DNA of 64,000 nt from Epichloe hybrida (GCA_019022495.1 JAFEKR010000009.1:2170001-2234000), one strand, 5' to 3'. Positions 52,826 to 64,000 are shown, numbered from the stretch's first letter. Translations and numbers: made by a program. Notes: a model not told the origin generated them from the sequence alone.

Positions 52826-54934
52826 TCATTCATCCATGAACTTCCACCTCCCACCGGGCCTTAAAGCCTCGCGGTGACGTTCTGTTATCGCCTGCTTAGT
52901 CCTCTTCGCTGCCTCCTGTCTGTCAGCCTCCAATTGCTGAGTATTGGGAAAGTCGGCATCCCAAAACCCCGGGGGACTCTGCATGCGGGAAAACCTATGT
53001 CTGTGTTTGCCGTATTTATTTGCTAGCTCTTGAGTCTTTGCTTCGACCCACAACGCCAACCTTTCTTCTTTGTTCAGGGTAGCGAGCCGGTAGGAGGAAT
53101 CTCCAAGGTAATCTTCCAATAGCTTTTGCTCCTCCTGTCGCTGTGATGAAGAAAGTGGCGGATCGGGTCGCTGTGAAATTGCCAGAGCTCTGAAATGTTT
53201 TCCACAACAGTGCATATCAACGCATCCGGGCAAACATAATCTATCCGCCTTGTCCCTGACGACCTCGGAGAAAGCAAAGTCGTGGCCCTCATTGGCAGAA
53301 GGATTTATTTTGAAGTCGTCTAAGCGAAGGTCCGAAGGCGCTTTGTTGCGCAGTATACTCAACGCTTGTCGTTGGCCTAATTTTGGCAACGCGGCACGCG
53401 AACTGTGCTCACCGTTGTGATTCGTGGCTGATACACGTGAATCAGGCATTGATTTGTTGCCTTGGTTTTCACTTTTGCCGAATGGAAGCTGTCGACGTCC
53501 AGGAACGCGGAGTCCTGGTCCCCGCGCAGGAGTTAACAGCTTGTTTCTCGTTGGCGTCGCCGTTGTTATGACGTCGGCTTCTTCGATTGCTCCGTCAAGA
53601 AGCATGTCTAGCCTACCCTTAGCTGACTTTGCTCGATTATCCCTCAACGTCTTCATGGACTTCGCTGCATCAAGGGCACAGTCCTCGGATGTTGGAGCGC
53701 CAATAGCGAGTTGACGCCTCCGATCTTTAGTGCCCGATTTGTCAATTGTAGACCGGATGAGCCTAATGTTGCCATCAAGAGGCATCAATGCGGAGTTTTG
53801 ACGTGGTAGTCTCGCGGAATGTGAATATAGTGGTGCCTCAGCGCCCACAGGAGTAAGGGCCCCAAGCTTGATGCGAATCAAGTTTTCTGTTTGGGGTTCG
53901 CTCCGATCTAGTAGTTGGCGCTTCCTGGGCGTTTGCACCTTTTGAGCTATATCTCCCAGGTCGAGGCTTTCTTGCGTGTGAGGTTTTGCAGTCGGTATTG
54001 ACATGATCGGACTGGAACTATCGTCCAACTCGGATTTGACGAGCGGGTTGAGGACTACACCCACCTCCTCGTCGGCGCGTTTCCGTTTCCTGACCTCACG
54101 CTCTGTGACGATTTCTGGGACGTCGGAAGACGGCTCTTGCTTCACTACAGTGTTGCAATCTTCGCCATGGAGCGGATGGGCTTCGAGAGGTTGGGAAATC
54201 GCGTCAGACGGTTGACCTTGTGTTGCTTGCGAGCTTGTACCTGGCGCGAGAGGTGTTTCCCTATTCGGCACCAATTTCAGCGATAAATCTGGCAGCTCTG
54301 GTTCGCCTTCTGGTGGGCCATCATCTGATACGAAACTGAGTGCAGGATCAAAAACTCCATCTTCGGCGTCCATTGCCGTGGCAGACGGCATTTCCATGCG
54401 AGGCGCTTGATGATCCAGGATATGAATACCATATTGCTCTTCAGCCGCCCGCAACTTTGTATTGAGATACTCAGCGTGTCGAGCCCATTGACTCCTCTCG
54501 ATTCTTCTTCTTTGCAAGGCATCTTTCGCTGTTTTGAAATTCGCTGCGAGGGCATGATATCTCCGCAAGACCTTGGAGCAGTTCCCTCTGCAGCCTGAGG
54601 TAGGACGAGGTATCGGTACTTTCGATGAAGTTGAACTTTTTGGATTGGAAGAAGGCACAGTGGCTGGCCTAGACGATGCATTCTCGACTGTCGAAGACTG
54701 ATCTATTCCGGTCAAACTTCTCAGAGAAGACTGTAGTTTTGCCAGTTGCCCATGCATCGCCTCATTTTCCGCTCGCAGCTTCTCAATCGCATCCATTTGT
54801 GCCATAATTGTTTCATCGGACTTGGAAGTCTCGGCTCGCTGATCTTCCAGAAGACCTACCTCAATCTGGTCACAAACACCGGACAGAGCTTCAAAAAGGG
54901 CCTCGCGGCCGCGCCGAAATCGATCAGTTGCCAT
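52826..54934 (-). CDS. SAE2: DNA end-resection factor Sae2/Ctp1/CtIP homologue
   Basis: A single exon encodes 702 residues. The N-terminal coiled coil (about residues 20-75, MDAIEKLRAENEAMHGQLAK) is the tetramerisation part, and a second helix covers residues 120-170. A long disordered middle with nuclear-type KRKR patches follows. The C-terminal domain is diagnostic: DDFKINPSANEGHDFAFSEV, the Cys motif CLPGCVDMHCCG, LLEDYLGDSSYRL, ELANKYGKHRHRF (RHR motif) and SPPGFWDADFPNTQ. Phosphorylated Sae2/Ctp1 activates the Mre11-Rad50-Nbs1 nuclease to clip blocked DNA ends before homologous recombination. The ATG at 54934 is the first in frame. It is the first intact gene right of the transposon island. 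Confidence 0.92.
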   Translation of the reverse strand: MATDRFRRGREALFEALSGVCDQIEVGLLEDQRAETSKSDETIMAQMDAIEKLRAENEAMHGQLAKLQSSLRSLTGIDQSSTVENASSRPATVPSSNPKSSTSSKVPIPRPTSGCRGNCSKVLRRYHALAANFKTAKDALQRRRIERSQWARHAEYLNTKLRAAEEQYGIHILDHQAPRMEMPSATAMDAEDGVFDPALSFVSDDGPPEGEPELPDLSLKLVPNRETPLAPGTSSQATQGQPSDAISQPLEAHPLHGEDCNTVVKQEPSSDVPEIVTEREVRKRKRADEEVGVVLNPLVKSELDDSSSPIMSIPTAKPHTQESLDLGDIAQKVQTPRKRQLLDRSEPQTENLIRIKLGALTPVGAEAPLYSHSARLPRQNSALMPLDGNIRLIRSTIDKSGTKDRRRQLAIGAPTSEDCALDAAKSMKTLRDNRAKSAKGRLDMLLDGAIEEADVITTATPTRNKLLTPARGPGLRVPGRRQLPFGKSENQGNKSMPDSRVSATNHNGEHSSRAALPKLGQRQALSILRNKAPSDLRLDDFKINPSANEGHDFAFSEVVRDKADRLCLPGCVDMHCCGKHFRALAISQRPDPPLSSSQRQEEQKLLEDYLGDSSYRLATLNKEERLALWVEAKTQELANKYGKHRHRFSRMQSPPGFWDADFPNTQQLEADRQEAAKRTKQAITERHREALRPGGRWKFMDE

Positions 54935-56150
54935 AGTGCAGCTTTATCGTCACAGTCGCTTTCACATACTAATGATCGTAGTGCCAAGTGTTGTGCTAAG
55001 TGGTAGCTCTCGCCAGCGGGGGATTCGCGGGACGCGTCGCAGCTTGATAAGCCATATGTAGCCAGCATTCACCCGAGCACGTGACCCAGAATGATGGTCA
55101 TTTTCGCGAGTATTTCGTTCATTCAGAGGGCATGTGAGGCTATTAGCTGCGTGGAAGGCCGAGCAAAGGACTACGTAAAAGAAAGGACGCCCATGATTGA
55201 GCACAGTTGCGCGTGAGCAGAGTAGCCATTTGCTCGCACGCCATGTTCGTGTCCGGCACGGCACGTCCAAGGTTCGCTTGCCATTTGTGCGACTCTGGAT
55301 GTGTAATCCGGATTCCGTACTAAACCAGCCGCGGAGTGGGTATCAGCGCAGACAACAGGAACACCGGGACGTCGGGCGCGCCTGGCAGCTGACAGTTGTG
55401 TCAGGACTCAGAGGTTTGACAGCTGCTGCCAGTTGGCCGTGCCGTGCGACTTGTGCTCTCACGTCTATGCAGGTTGAAACGAATGTCAACTCCGAAATCT
55501 CTCTCCACATCGCCTCGAAATCTCACATCTCCCTGACATTGGAAACTCCGTCACGCTTCGCGCCGAATCAGAACAGCTTGGAGGTCTAGACGCAACTTTT
55601 GTCATCAGTTGTTGACCTCTAAACAACCTCAATACTGCCCCGCTTTCACTGAAGTGGCACTCGCTCGACGCCACGCTCGGCCTTGGACACTTGTTTCTAG
55701 CCACAACAATCTTGCTTTCTGCTCGCCGCCTCTTGGTCTCGAGCGGCTTGTTTGCTCCTCGCCTGGTACTGTGCGGCGAAGAATGAGCCCCGCTAAACTA
55801 CCGTTAACGCCAAAAACTTTTCCCATCTTCAACCTCACCACTACAGAATCCGAATCTGCTTACTTTCATGCCGCCTGTCAATTGCCGAATTTCCATCAAT
55901 TGATAATCATCTCCAAGCCTTAGTCATATATGTAAGTTTGTCATCGCTGGAGACCACTTTTCTGAGCCCCTTTGGCCTCTGATCAACACGACACAAACTT
56001 TTATTATCCTCAACAATATATCTGCCGTCCCACCCACAGAAATCATGTTGCCTTGGGAATTTCTATTACAGCACCACGAAATGTTCGATCGTTGAGTTAC
56101 TGACAGAAAAGTCAGAAAACAGAAACCAGTTTTCGATCACCTCTAACAAA
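54935..56150. promoter_or_regulatory. 1.2-kb divergent region between SAE2 and GIS2
   Basis: No gene with coding character. GCACGTGAC lies at 55077-55085 and GTGTAATCCGGATTCCGTAC at 55301-55320 (dispersed motif). The last few hundred bases are likely the GIS2 leader, possibly with an untranslated intron, but I cannot place it. Confidence 0.4.
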
Positions 56151-57193
56151 ATGGAATTTACTCCCAACACTGGTGGTGCTACTCGTGGAGCCTGCTATTC
56201 TTGTGCGTTTGATCCAATTCTTCCTCTTCCCGCTACCCATGTTTTTTTTCCCAGTCAACGTGCTTTTCCCGAGCATCGTGAGAAGGAAATTAGCAAGCCC
56301 CATCCTTTTTCTTCTTCTCTTTAGTTCAAGTGATCAAACTTCTAACATCATTTGATGAAGGTGGCAATCCTGGACACCAGGTACAATTTGATCTTGTGGC
56401 AAAATTCATACGTCTTGAAATTGACACATCAAATTAGGCCCGCGACTGTCCTTCCAAAGGCCCTGCTAAGTGGTAAGGTAGTGAAACTTCCTTAACACAC
56501 TGTATGACGAGACTGACCAAGAGACGTAGCTACAACTGCGGAGGTATGCTCTTGACCAATTCTAACCGTACTAATGGGCTGTATGCTAACTCCAAGCCTA
56601 GGCGAGGGCCACATGAGTGAGTGACTGAACAGTCGTCCTTTAAAATGCTCGTATGCTAACTTTTGCAGGCCGCGATTGCTCAGAGCCTATGAAGGACAAC
56701 AAGTCCTGCTACAAATGTGGACAGGCTGGACACATTTCCCGTGAATGCCCTCTTGGAGGCGGTGCTGCTGCTGGTGGCCAGGCAACTGAGTGCTACAAGG
56801 TAAATTGACCGTGCTTGATCACCTTTGACGAACAGAGCTAACACTCTTTGTAGTGTGGCGAGAGAGGCCACATTGCCCGAAACTGCTCTAAGGCTGGCGG
56901 TTCCTATGGCGGCTCGTTCGGTGGCGGCTACGGTGGTGGTGCTGGCAAAACCTGCTACTCTTGCGGCGGCTTCGGCCACATGTCCCGTACGTATCCTGCC
57001 CATTCTCACTCTAAGATTCCTCAAATAGTCTCTAATACTATCCACAGGAGAATGTGTCAACGGCATGAAGTGCTACAACTGTGGCGAGTCTGGCCACTAC
57101 TCCCGTGACTGCCCTAAGGAATCGTCCGGTGGCGAGAAAATCTGCTACAAGTGCCAGCAGGCCGGTCATGTCCAGTCTGCATGCCCCAACTAA
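56151..57193 (+). CDS. GIS2: CCHC zinc-knuckle nucleic-acid-binding protein (Gis2/CNBP-like)
   Basis: Eight exons (56151-56202, 56361-56380, 56438-56472, 56530-56543, 56602-56616, 56669-56799, 56854-56986, 57048-57193) sum to 546 bases and 181 residues. Seven CX2CX4HX4C knuckles result: [84 protein letters not shown] and [15 protein letters not shown] Gly-rich RNA-binding-type linker ([15 protein letters not shown]) lies between knuckles 4 and 5. Exons 2, 4 and 5 are 20, 14 and 15 bases. They are supported by each knuckle being rebuilt across the joins and by good GT/AG sites. Gis2/CNBP binds single-stranded nucleic acids and mRNA and affects translation. Confidence 0.92.
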
Positions 57194-58044
57194 AAGACTA
57201 CTTAAAACTTACGCATGGTGGCCTTGAAATACTTTCCCTTCCTCACTGAACAGGAAGAATATGGCGTGGCAGCTCCATGATACCCACGACGAATATGCTA
57301 TGTTTTCGATTAGCTTGTTTTTCCTCACACCATTCATGCCATAAATCATTTCACATGCCGACTCATTTCCTTTGTCGCTTGGGACTTTCGCACTCCAATC
57401 AATCTCAAAAGTTTGTTTTACATCGGCAGCTTTCAGCCTCCATGCGTCGGCTTTGGGCTGAATCAGTAGTCGTCGGTTCGTCTGGCAATTAAGTCGTTGA
57501 CTGTTCGCTTCGGAACTGGAATGGGGGGCTGACGTTGAATCTTGGGTTTCGTGCCAGTGACATGTCATGAACGGAACAATTAGTATTGGAAGAGGAGCAG
57601 CATTTGTGGTTTGCCGACGGAGATGAAGTGTCCATAAGCTAGTTCTCGCCTATTCTTCTATGATGAAGTTGCAAGGACGAAAGAATTGGAACACTTGATG
57701 ATCGTTATTGATAAGGGCAACACGTTGTCTTGAAATGACCATGACTGTTTGTGAAACAACGTAAGCCAGTGCCTGTCCACAACAAAGTGACGCAACTTTC
57801 TTTCACTGAATGAATGAATGAATGAATGAATGAATGAATGAATGAATGAATACACGCGAGGCACGCGCGCAAGAATTATGCCCGATCGAATTGCACCGTT
57901 GGCAATGAAGTTCATAGCCAAAGCAGTTCGCAGCCGTTGGCGAACCCATGTTCGTAAATCTCAATTACCCAATTACGCAGCTACAGTGAATTTTAGTTGC
58001 ATAGCATACAAAACACCAGACAATCCAACCCAGCTTATCTAAAT
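57194..58044. other. Convergent intergenic region with (TGAA)n microsatellite
   Basis: No gene is seen between the GIS2 and acyl-CoA dehydrogenase 3' ends. A TGAA tetranucleotide run of about eleven copies lies at 57807-57851. Confidence 0.5.
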
Positions 58045-59782
58045 CTATAGCATAGCCTTGGGGAAGTTCTTGACAGCCTGTCGAACGCCCAAATCGCCCA
58101 AAATCTCTTCAGCACCCCCCAGAATAGAATCGAACTTATAAGTACGATGGAACATCTCAATATGCTTTCCCATTCCAGTCTGTGTCAGACCACGACCTCC
58201 CCAGATCTGGACAGCTTCATCGGCAAGCTCATGGGCGGTACGTGTGATGCTCATTTTGAGAAGGCCGATGGGACCAGCAAGATGCTGAGCCTGCAACTTG
58301 TACGGCATATGGCACATTTGGTACGTGACGGTTTCGAGCCATGACTGATTAGCCTCCACAAGAGAAATCATCTTGGCGAGTCTAGAAACGCAAGCAGTAT
58401 CAGTACGAGTCGAAGATTGAACAGGCATGCTTCAGTAGGACTGTCTTACTTTTGGCGAATGACAGGCTGATCGATGAGACGTTTGCCGAAGACAAGACGC
58501 TGGTTGGCCCACTTCAAGCATTCTTCCACAATCATCCTGGAGACGCGAATGGAACCACCTGTCCAATGATTAGTGTTCTGCTCTGGCCGGATTCTTCGTT
58601 GTTCGATATAACTCACAAGCCATGGTCCAACGTTCGTGGTTGAAGTTGCTGAGTATCACGTGGATACCCTTATTTTCCTCGCCCAAGAGGTTCTCCACGG
58701 GGACTTTGACGTTGTCAAAGGTGACATAACTGGTTCCAGCGGCGGGGGAGTATGAGGTCTTGATAGGCTTGGTCTCGACACCCTCGCCTCTCTCGATCAA
58801 TAGCACACTTAGGCCTTTCAAGGTTCGGACACCAGTGACAAAGTAGTCGCAGAAAGTTCCGTTGGTGATCCACTTCTTGGTGCCATTGACAATCTGGAGC
58901 TTATTAGAGAATTGCTTCCTGAAGACGCGCAAAGTCTCAACTTGAGAGGAGAAAACTTACAAAGTGCTTGCCATCAGGAGTTCTCTCAGCGGTAGTTCTA
59001 AGACCAGCAACATCAGAGCCAGCGAAAGCTTCAGTGATGGCAAGGCAGAGTTTCTTTTTGCCACTGAAAACAGAGTCTGCAATAGTCTTTTTCCAGGCCT
59101 CATCCTTGGCGAAGTTGAGAACAGCGGTGAGACCAATCGTCATGCCAGCCATGTTACCGTCTTGGAAACCTCTCGTCATGGTTCTGCTAAACTCCTGAGC
59201 GACAATCAGGTCGTGAAAATAGTCAAACTCCTCGCCCTTGACGGCGCCGTCCAACAGATCGACGCCATGAAGGTGCTTTCCAGGGCCGAGTCTCATGTGA
59301 AGAATTCCCTTTTTGCTCATTAGATCGATCATGTCCTGGCTGATGTGGCGGCCGGTGGTTTCACATTCCTGAGCTTCCGGGAGCAGATGCTTGTCAGTAA
59401 ACTCTCGCAGGGCCTTCTGCAGTCGACGATGAGAGTCGCTGTAGTATGGGTTTTTGAAATGCTGGACCAGCCACAGGGGTTCAGCGTAAGGAACAGGGCT
59501 GAGATCACCAGGCTGAGGCACAATGACCTGGGGCTTCTCCCCCTCTATCGTACCAATGGCGAGATCGGCGTACTTTGTGAGGACTTCTTGACGATGGAGG
59601 TTGTAAAATGCCGTGGTGGCATCCTGACCAGCAACCTGGTGTAGAACACTCTCACCACCTGGATGGGCCATGACGAATTCGGAGAGGTCATAGACGATGC
59701 TATCGATGACACACCACAAAGAGTCCTCTGTGGTGTGTTCCCGCACCTCATCGCGGGTAAACGTTTTTGCTGGGGGCGCCAT
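58045..59782 (-). CDS. Acyl-CoA dehydrogenase with N-terminal cytochrome b5 domain
   Basis: Four exons (59782-58961, 58893-58617, 58558-58450, 58381-58045) give 514 residues. Residues 5-85 form a cytochrome b5 fold with the haem ligands His40 in HPGG and probably His63 (YNLHRQ). The acyl-CoA dehydrogenase follows: LCLAITEAFAGSDVAGLRTT (FAD/substrate segment), IVNGTKKWITNGTFCDYFVT, NFNHERWTMACG, NQRLVFGKRLIDQPVIRQKL and QIWGGRGLTQTGMGKHIEMF. This b5-ACAD fusion is known from fungi; electrons may pass through the haem, but the acyl substrate is unknown. All junctions restore family strings. The frame stays open for about 160 codons before ATG 59782. That upstream stretch lacks coding character. 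Confidence 0.92.
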
Positions 59783-60478
59783 CTCGATTGCTTGCGAAGA
59801 TTGAAAGTTCTGAGCAGTGTCCAAGTAGTGTGAAGACTGAGAAGCCTTGTTCGCCAACGTTGAAACAGCACAGCCGACAAAGTCCAGCTGGTTGCCTCGG
59901 TCTGTGGTGGAGACGTGACGTCGGCGAAGCTTCGCATTGCAACGTCTTTGATTGGCCAGAATATTGACGGGAGGGGGCAGCTCCTTCCTCCACCCCTCAA
60001 CACAGGCCTGTTGTGGCTTTACATGCATGTATGCTTGCTTGCTTGTTGGTCTTGCCTTCCATTTCGATATGGAGTGAAGTAGGTATTTACTTACCCAATA
60101 GCTACCTATGTAGGTAGGGAGGTAGATGCAGAGTAGTTGGTACAATTCTTTCCCACTTACTTTACAGCTTCTAGACTTCCATCCTAGAACTGATTCCGTT
60201 GTTTGGGTATGAAGTGGTAAATTTCTGTTAAATTTAAAAAATGCCCCAGATTTCATGCACTGCGGTGTCACAGCAAGCGATTCGCGTCAAACGATCTGTC
60301 ACACTTGAGAAAAAAATTCAAATACAGTAACAAGAAAAGAGGCAGCTTTCTCAGCGATGTTCTCATTCGCTTTACTTGGCTATAGCACAGTTCCAACATA
60401 GAACACAATATGCCTGCAACGCACGTTCCTGTCAGAAGGTAGCTATGTTTGCTACTCGGTTTACTGACACTCATTTCT
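59783..60478. promoter_or_regulatory. Promoter and leader of the b5-ACAD gene
   Basis: No independent gene. GCTACCTATGTAGGTAGGGAGG (about 60101-60122) and a CTTGCTTGCTTG repeat (about 60035-60045) occur. An A/T-rich patch is at 60225-60243. Confidence 0.35.
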
Positions 60479-62910
60479 TCAGTAACCCAGCCAGTCAGCT
60501 TCTGGATCTGGCGCCGCCCCATCTCTTGACCGGTCGCTGCCCATATTCACTAACCCTTGTGGTTGCGAAATGCCTTCCTGGCTACTCTGAGACCCTGGGT
60601 CAGCAAAAGGCACCTTGGGGTAGTTGAAAAAATCGAAGACGTCGATATGATCGAGCTCGCCGAGTGACACGGACTGCGATGCCGTTTCGTCCAAACCCGA
60701 GCTTCGGATGGCCGAAGTCAACTTGACTATTTCGTGAGCTTTCCTGATTGCACATTGGTTGGTATTAGCGGGGGCGAATGCCAAATACTGAGAACAATTT
60801 GGACTCCTTACTTCCGCATAGCTCCAAAGCTGGCCTCTCCTTGCCGCTCTCTTTGTACAACTCTTGCCAAGATTCTGGCATAGTTATTCGCCACATCCCA
60901 GTACTGACCGACATAGCCAAGAATGTCAATAAAGAAATCGATTTTTGGATCCACGGGACAGCCCACGATGGCGGCGTGGACAATTAATAGTCGAGCTGCT
61001 GTCCATAGCGAGAATGCAAAGGGCGGCCCGACAAGATCCAAACCATTGGCTTCGAAGACATCTTGTGTGACGTCTTTCAAACTCTGTACTGCGGACAAAC
61101 ACCTCTGCATGGCGTAATGAGAGGGTACAAAAATGTGTGACCGAACCGTTGGATATGCAGCAGCCGAATGCAGACGAATAACGGCTGTAACATATGCGCT
61201 ATGTAGCATGAACCAATTTGCTACTCGACTGGCTGGATCTGAGTGGCACAAGGCCGATATTCTGCTATACTCGCTCGGTAGACTCTGCAGCCAGCTGTCG
61301 AGTGCTGCATCGAGAGATCGGTATGTGTTACGCCACACAGTCATTGCTGTTGACGATGTCACGTCAATCGGATCTTTCAAGAAGTTGTGAACCTGACTAA
61401 TGATTCTGAGAATCTCACAGTGATAGGAAAAACTGCCCAGGTTTTCTGGTTTATTCACCGCGTATCCCGTTACACCATCTTGGCCTGTGGTCGGTTTCAA
61501 TGACCTGGTTTCCACTGGAACATTTCGAGAGAATAAGTCATACGAACAAGGCAGAACCCGATTCATCTTCGACTCTTCAAGCATAAAATCAAAGCTTGTA
61601 GTGGCAACAGTCGCATATCGGTCGAGCAGGTAAACCATCCAACACAGTCGTCTGCGACCCTCATCCGCTATCCAAGAGTCCGGACGTGGTACTGCAACTC
61701 TACAGATGATGGAACCCGTCCTTGGTATATCGCTCGAGTTTGCAGAAAGATAAAGACTGCTCTCCTCGCCGAGATCCAGTTGTCGGACATTCTGTATTAA
61801 AATGGCCAGCATGTTCCAGCCTCGAGGGCCGTTTGAAGTGCCAAGCTCATCGAGGGCAAGAATGACCAATGCACGCTGTGCCTCTATGCTGACATGTTCC
61901 ATTGCATAAATCATTACGGCGTGTTTTGATACTGCATGGTAGTGAGATCGCATCTCTGGTGAAAGCCGAGAGTCTTTGAGAAACCGCAAAGTCGTTGCCA
62001 CAATCGCATGCAGGAGTATTCGATCGACCTCGCTCAAAGACGTCGAGCCAAAGAAGATGCCGAATGTGGTCTTCCGATCCAGGATTGGGCACCAGGTGTT
62101 GCAATGCTTGAAGTATAAATCAACGAGAGTATATATCATATCTTGTGGGGGTAGGTCATTACTTCCCGACACAGAAGTTGATGTGCGGAGGGTACTCAGA
62201 GGTCGTGGTGGTGTAAATGATTCAACGGCGCCCGGCACTAAAGCTTGGCTAGGGGTGTTCTGTTGGAGACTCTCTGATGAATCGCCGTTGTGCCATGAGG
62301 GGCTTGAAGAGACTTGCGCTCGCGGTTGAGCAATTGGCGGCCCTCGTGCTACTACAGATATCTGAGTCCCAGGAGTTTCCCGTACAAAGCCATTGAGCTG
62401 AGCAGTTGTGTGATTGCTCACGGATGGTGCCAGAGTCTGAGTCTGAGACTGTGATGGATGATCATTTGCGATATGGTCCTCAACTCGTCGCCACAAAGTC
62501 TGAAGAAGAGCATCTATCCGGTTGACCTTGGTCTCTAGCTCAAGGGTGAAGCCGATACGACTTCCAGGTTTTTGCCTCTCGAGATAGACACATGTCCGGT
62601 TGTGTCGCGCACACCAGGAACACGCAGGCTCGGCCCTGTCGCATTTGACTTTCCTGGCTTTGCACAACTCGCATCTGACGGTATGTCCAAGTCAGTCCTT
62701 GCGCATGTCCGAGATGAGCAAGTTGAAGAACGAACGGCACAAGTTTACACACGATGTTTTTTGATACTTCTCACGTTTCCTTTTCTTACCAGCCGTAGCG
62801 GGTCCATTTGGCTGGGTGTCTTCACCACTTGACCCGCCGTTGTCGTTACTGAAACCCGAAATGGACTCATCCTCGGCTGTAGATATCGGGGCTGCGTTTG
62901 CGTCTGCCAT
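60479..62910 (-). CDS. Zn(II)2Cys6 fungal transcription factor
   Basis: Three exons (62910-62753, 62674-60812, 60743-60479) give 761 residues. The first intron (GTGTGT donor) splits the DNA-binding domain just before its first Cys. The spliced cluster has Cys at 54, 57, 64, 71, 74 and 81, the canonical C-X2-C-X6-C-X6-C-X2-C-X6-C, preceded by a basic KKRKREKYQK nuclear signal. A linker and short coiled coil (ETKVNRIDALLQTLWRRVED) follow, then the fungal-specific factor domain (LVDLYFKHCNTWCPILDRKT, DEGRRRLCWMVYLLDRY). The C-terminal tail is acidic/hydrophobic (LDHIDVFDFFNYP), a possible activation region. Targets cannot be predicted. It is neither obviously clustered with biosynthetic genes nor close to its neighbours in function. 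Confidence 0.92.
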
Positions 62911-64000
62911 GCTCACCCTTCCTCTCCCCCCCTCTCATGACAATGGTCACTCACTCCACAATTGATATTTCAGTACCGAGGCTAGATCAGTTGAATAGGA
63001 AGAAATCCTGCCAGCTCGCCGAGCCGCCGAGCCGCCGAGCCGCCCAGTAAGGCGATGTTGTGAAGGGGGCAGCTCCTGAATTAAAACCAAAGGTTAGCAG
63101 GAGTGAGGACGATGGCACTAAAGAACGATGGTGATTGATCAGGACTTGGGTTGGGGTATTGAGTTCTGACGACGTTTGTAAGTTCTGGTTCGACGCCTTG
63201 GGCGATGTTGAACGAGCAGTGAGCAAAAAGAGATGTGAGAGAATCCTGTCCCACCTTTACAGTCTCCCTTGGAACAGGAACGAACAGGAGCGAACAAACA
63301 GCATAAAACGCTCGACGACCGCCACAATCCAACGATGCACGCACTAATAAAGCTGTAGACAACTACGGAGTAGACAACCACTCACACCAGATCCAACGGC
63401 AAATGGTTCCATACGGTGAGGCGTTGACACAAGTCAAGAGACCAGCTGATTGAGGCTGATTGAGCCTGTTCCCGTTGAGCAAGAAAGTGGCGCCAACTTG
63501 CAACAACTGCGTGAGAAAGGGCTGTTTCTGGTCAGAAAGAAATTCTCTGCCATCTGTGAGTATACAGTGTATGTATGTAGAGCGAGTGGGTGGGGGCGGG
63601 GGTCGTGGTGAATATTATTAATAATAATGCGCGCAAAATGGAATGGGCCACTCACCAGTTACAACAGCGAAGTTGGTGACCAGTACTCCGTAGACAGGCC
63701 TACCCTGGACGCCAAGTGCTTTCTGAGTCGAGAGGTAGTACCACAAAGTGAAAGCACTGCCGTCTCTTCGCAAGCTGCTTTGAGCAGTCCTTCATGATCA
63801 CAGCCAGCCAGCCAGCCAGCCTCTACGTGTGTTCACGATTTCAGTCCAGCCACGAGCCGTTGAACGGAGTGCTACGCAGGGTCTCTTGGATATGCTATAC
63901 GGAGTCCGTCATATATTGTAAATCGTACGAAATGCTTCTCAGTTCTTTGAAGCTTTTCCCGGCTTTCCCGGCTACATGTCAGTATGGTAGGCGTCGTTGG
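62911..64000. other. Terminal intergenic region
   Basis: No supported gene. GCCGAGCC repeats lie at about 63016-63042 and an ATTATTAATAATAAT patch at about 63613-63627. Three copies of the dispersed TACGGAGTA/TACTCCGTA motif are at 63363-63373, 63682-63693 and 63897-63909. CCAGCCAGCCAGCC is at about 63807-63821. Part of it is the transcription-factor promoter. Confidence 0.4.

Noticed and set aside
55197..55923. Plus-strand frames upstream of GIS2 as separate small genes
   Set aside because: No conserved-looking segments and no supporting splice structure; more likely leader or intergenic DNA.

Overview
The window is nuclear DNA from a filamentous ascomycete, probably a sordariomycete and perhaps in the Hypocreales. 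The evidence is short introns with GTRAGT donors, CTAAC branch sites and YAG acceptors; gene families typical of Pezizomycotina; and a long AT-rich island that looks like the product of repeat-induced point mutation (RIP). The species cannot be named from the sequence alone. All exon coordinates were worked out by hand from splice signals, reading frame and family conservation.

Left gene-dense arm (1-38,600). In order: the 3' end of an unidentified gene; an ICMT-like methyltransferase; the RNA exonuclease REX3; prohibitin PHB1 and, divergently, complex III subunit QCR8; the H/ACA snoRNP protein NHP2; a small DUF1761-like membrane protein; the nuclear-envelope phosphatase NEM1 (with a GC-AG intron); eIF2B-alpha (GCN3); a 794-residue disordered protein; the N-terminal acetyltransferase NAA10; methionyl-tRNA synthetase MES1; LTO1; the complex I 21.3-kDa subunit; the nuclear peroxiredoxin DOT5; a three-exon 37-residue membrane microprotein; a mitochondrial NAD-type carrier; a poorly resolved, probably decaying locus; a frameshifted APH-family kinase relic; complex III subunit QCR7; and the deubiquitinase UBP3.

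AT-rich island (about 38,640-52,440). A hAT DNA transposon (39,034-52,273) is bounded by an 8-bp target duplication GTCACGGT and imperfect 16-bp terminal inverted repeats. It is split by a Ty3/gypsy retrotransposon (43,153-51,036) with two 270-bp LTRs and a perfect 5-bp duplication TAAAG. The gypsy gag-pol lies on the minus strand. A relic reading frame on the plus strand, antisense to pol, lies between the integrase and the 3' LTR. The hAT half also carries a 9-bp satellite and a nine-copy, GC-richer 41-bp minisatellite.

Right arm (52,450-64,000). Genes: the DNA-end-resection factor SAE2/CtIP; an eight-exon, seven-knuckle CCHC protein (GIS2/CNBP); an acyl-CoA dehydrogenase fused to a cytochrome b5 domain; and a Zn(II)2Cys6 transcription factor. 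The last kilobase has no recognisable gene.

Functionally the arms are housekeeping. Many products are mitochondrial (PHB1, QCR8, QCR7, the complex I subunit, the NAD carrier) and others serve RNA and translation (NHP2, MES1, GCN3, LTO1, GIS2, REX3). Genes are often divergent with short shared promoters (PHB1/QCR8, NEM1/GCN3, MES1/LTO1, SAE2/GIS2).
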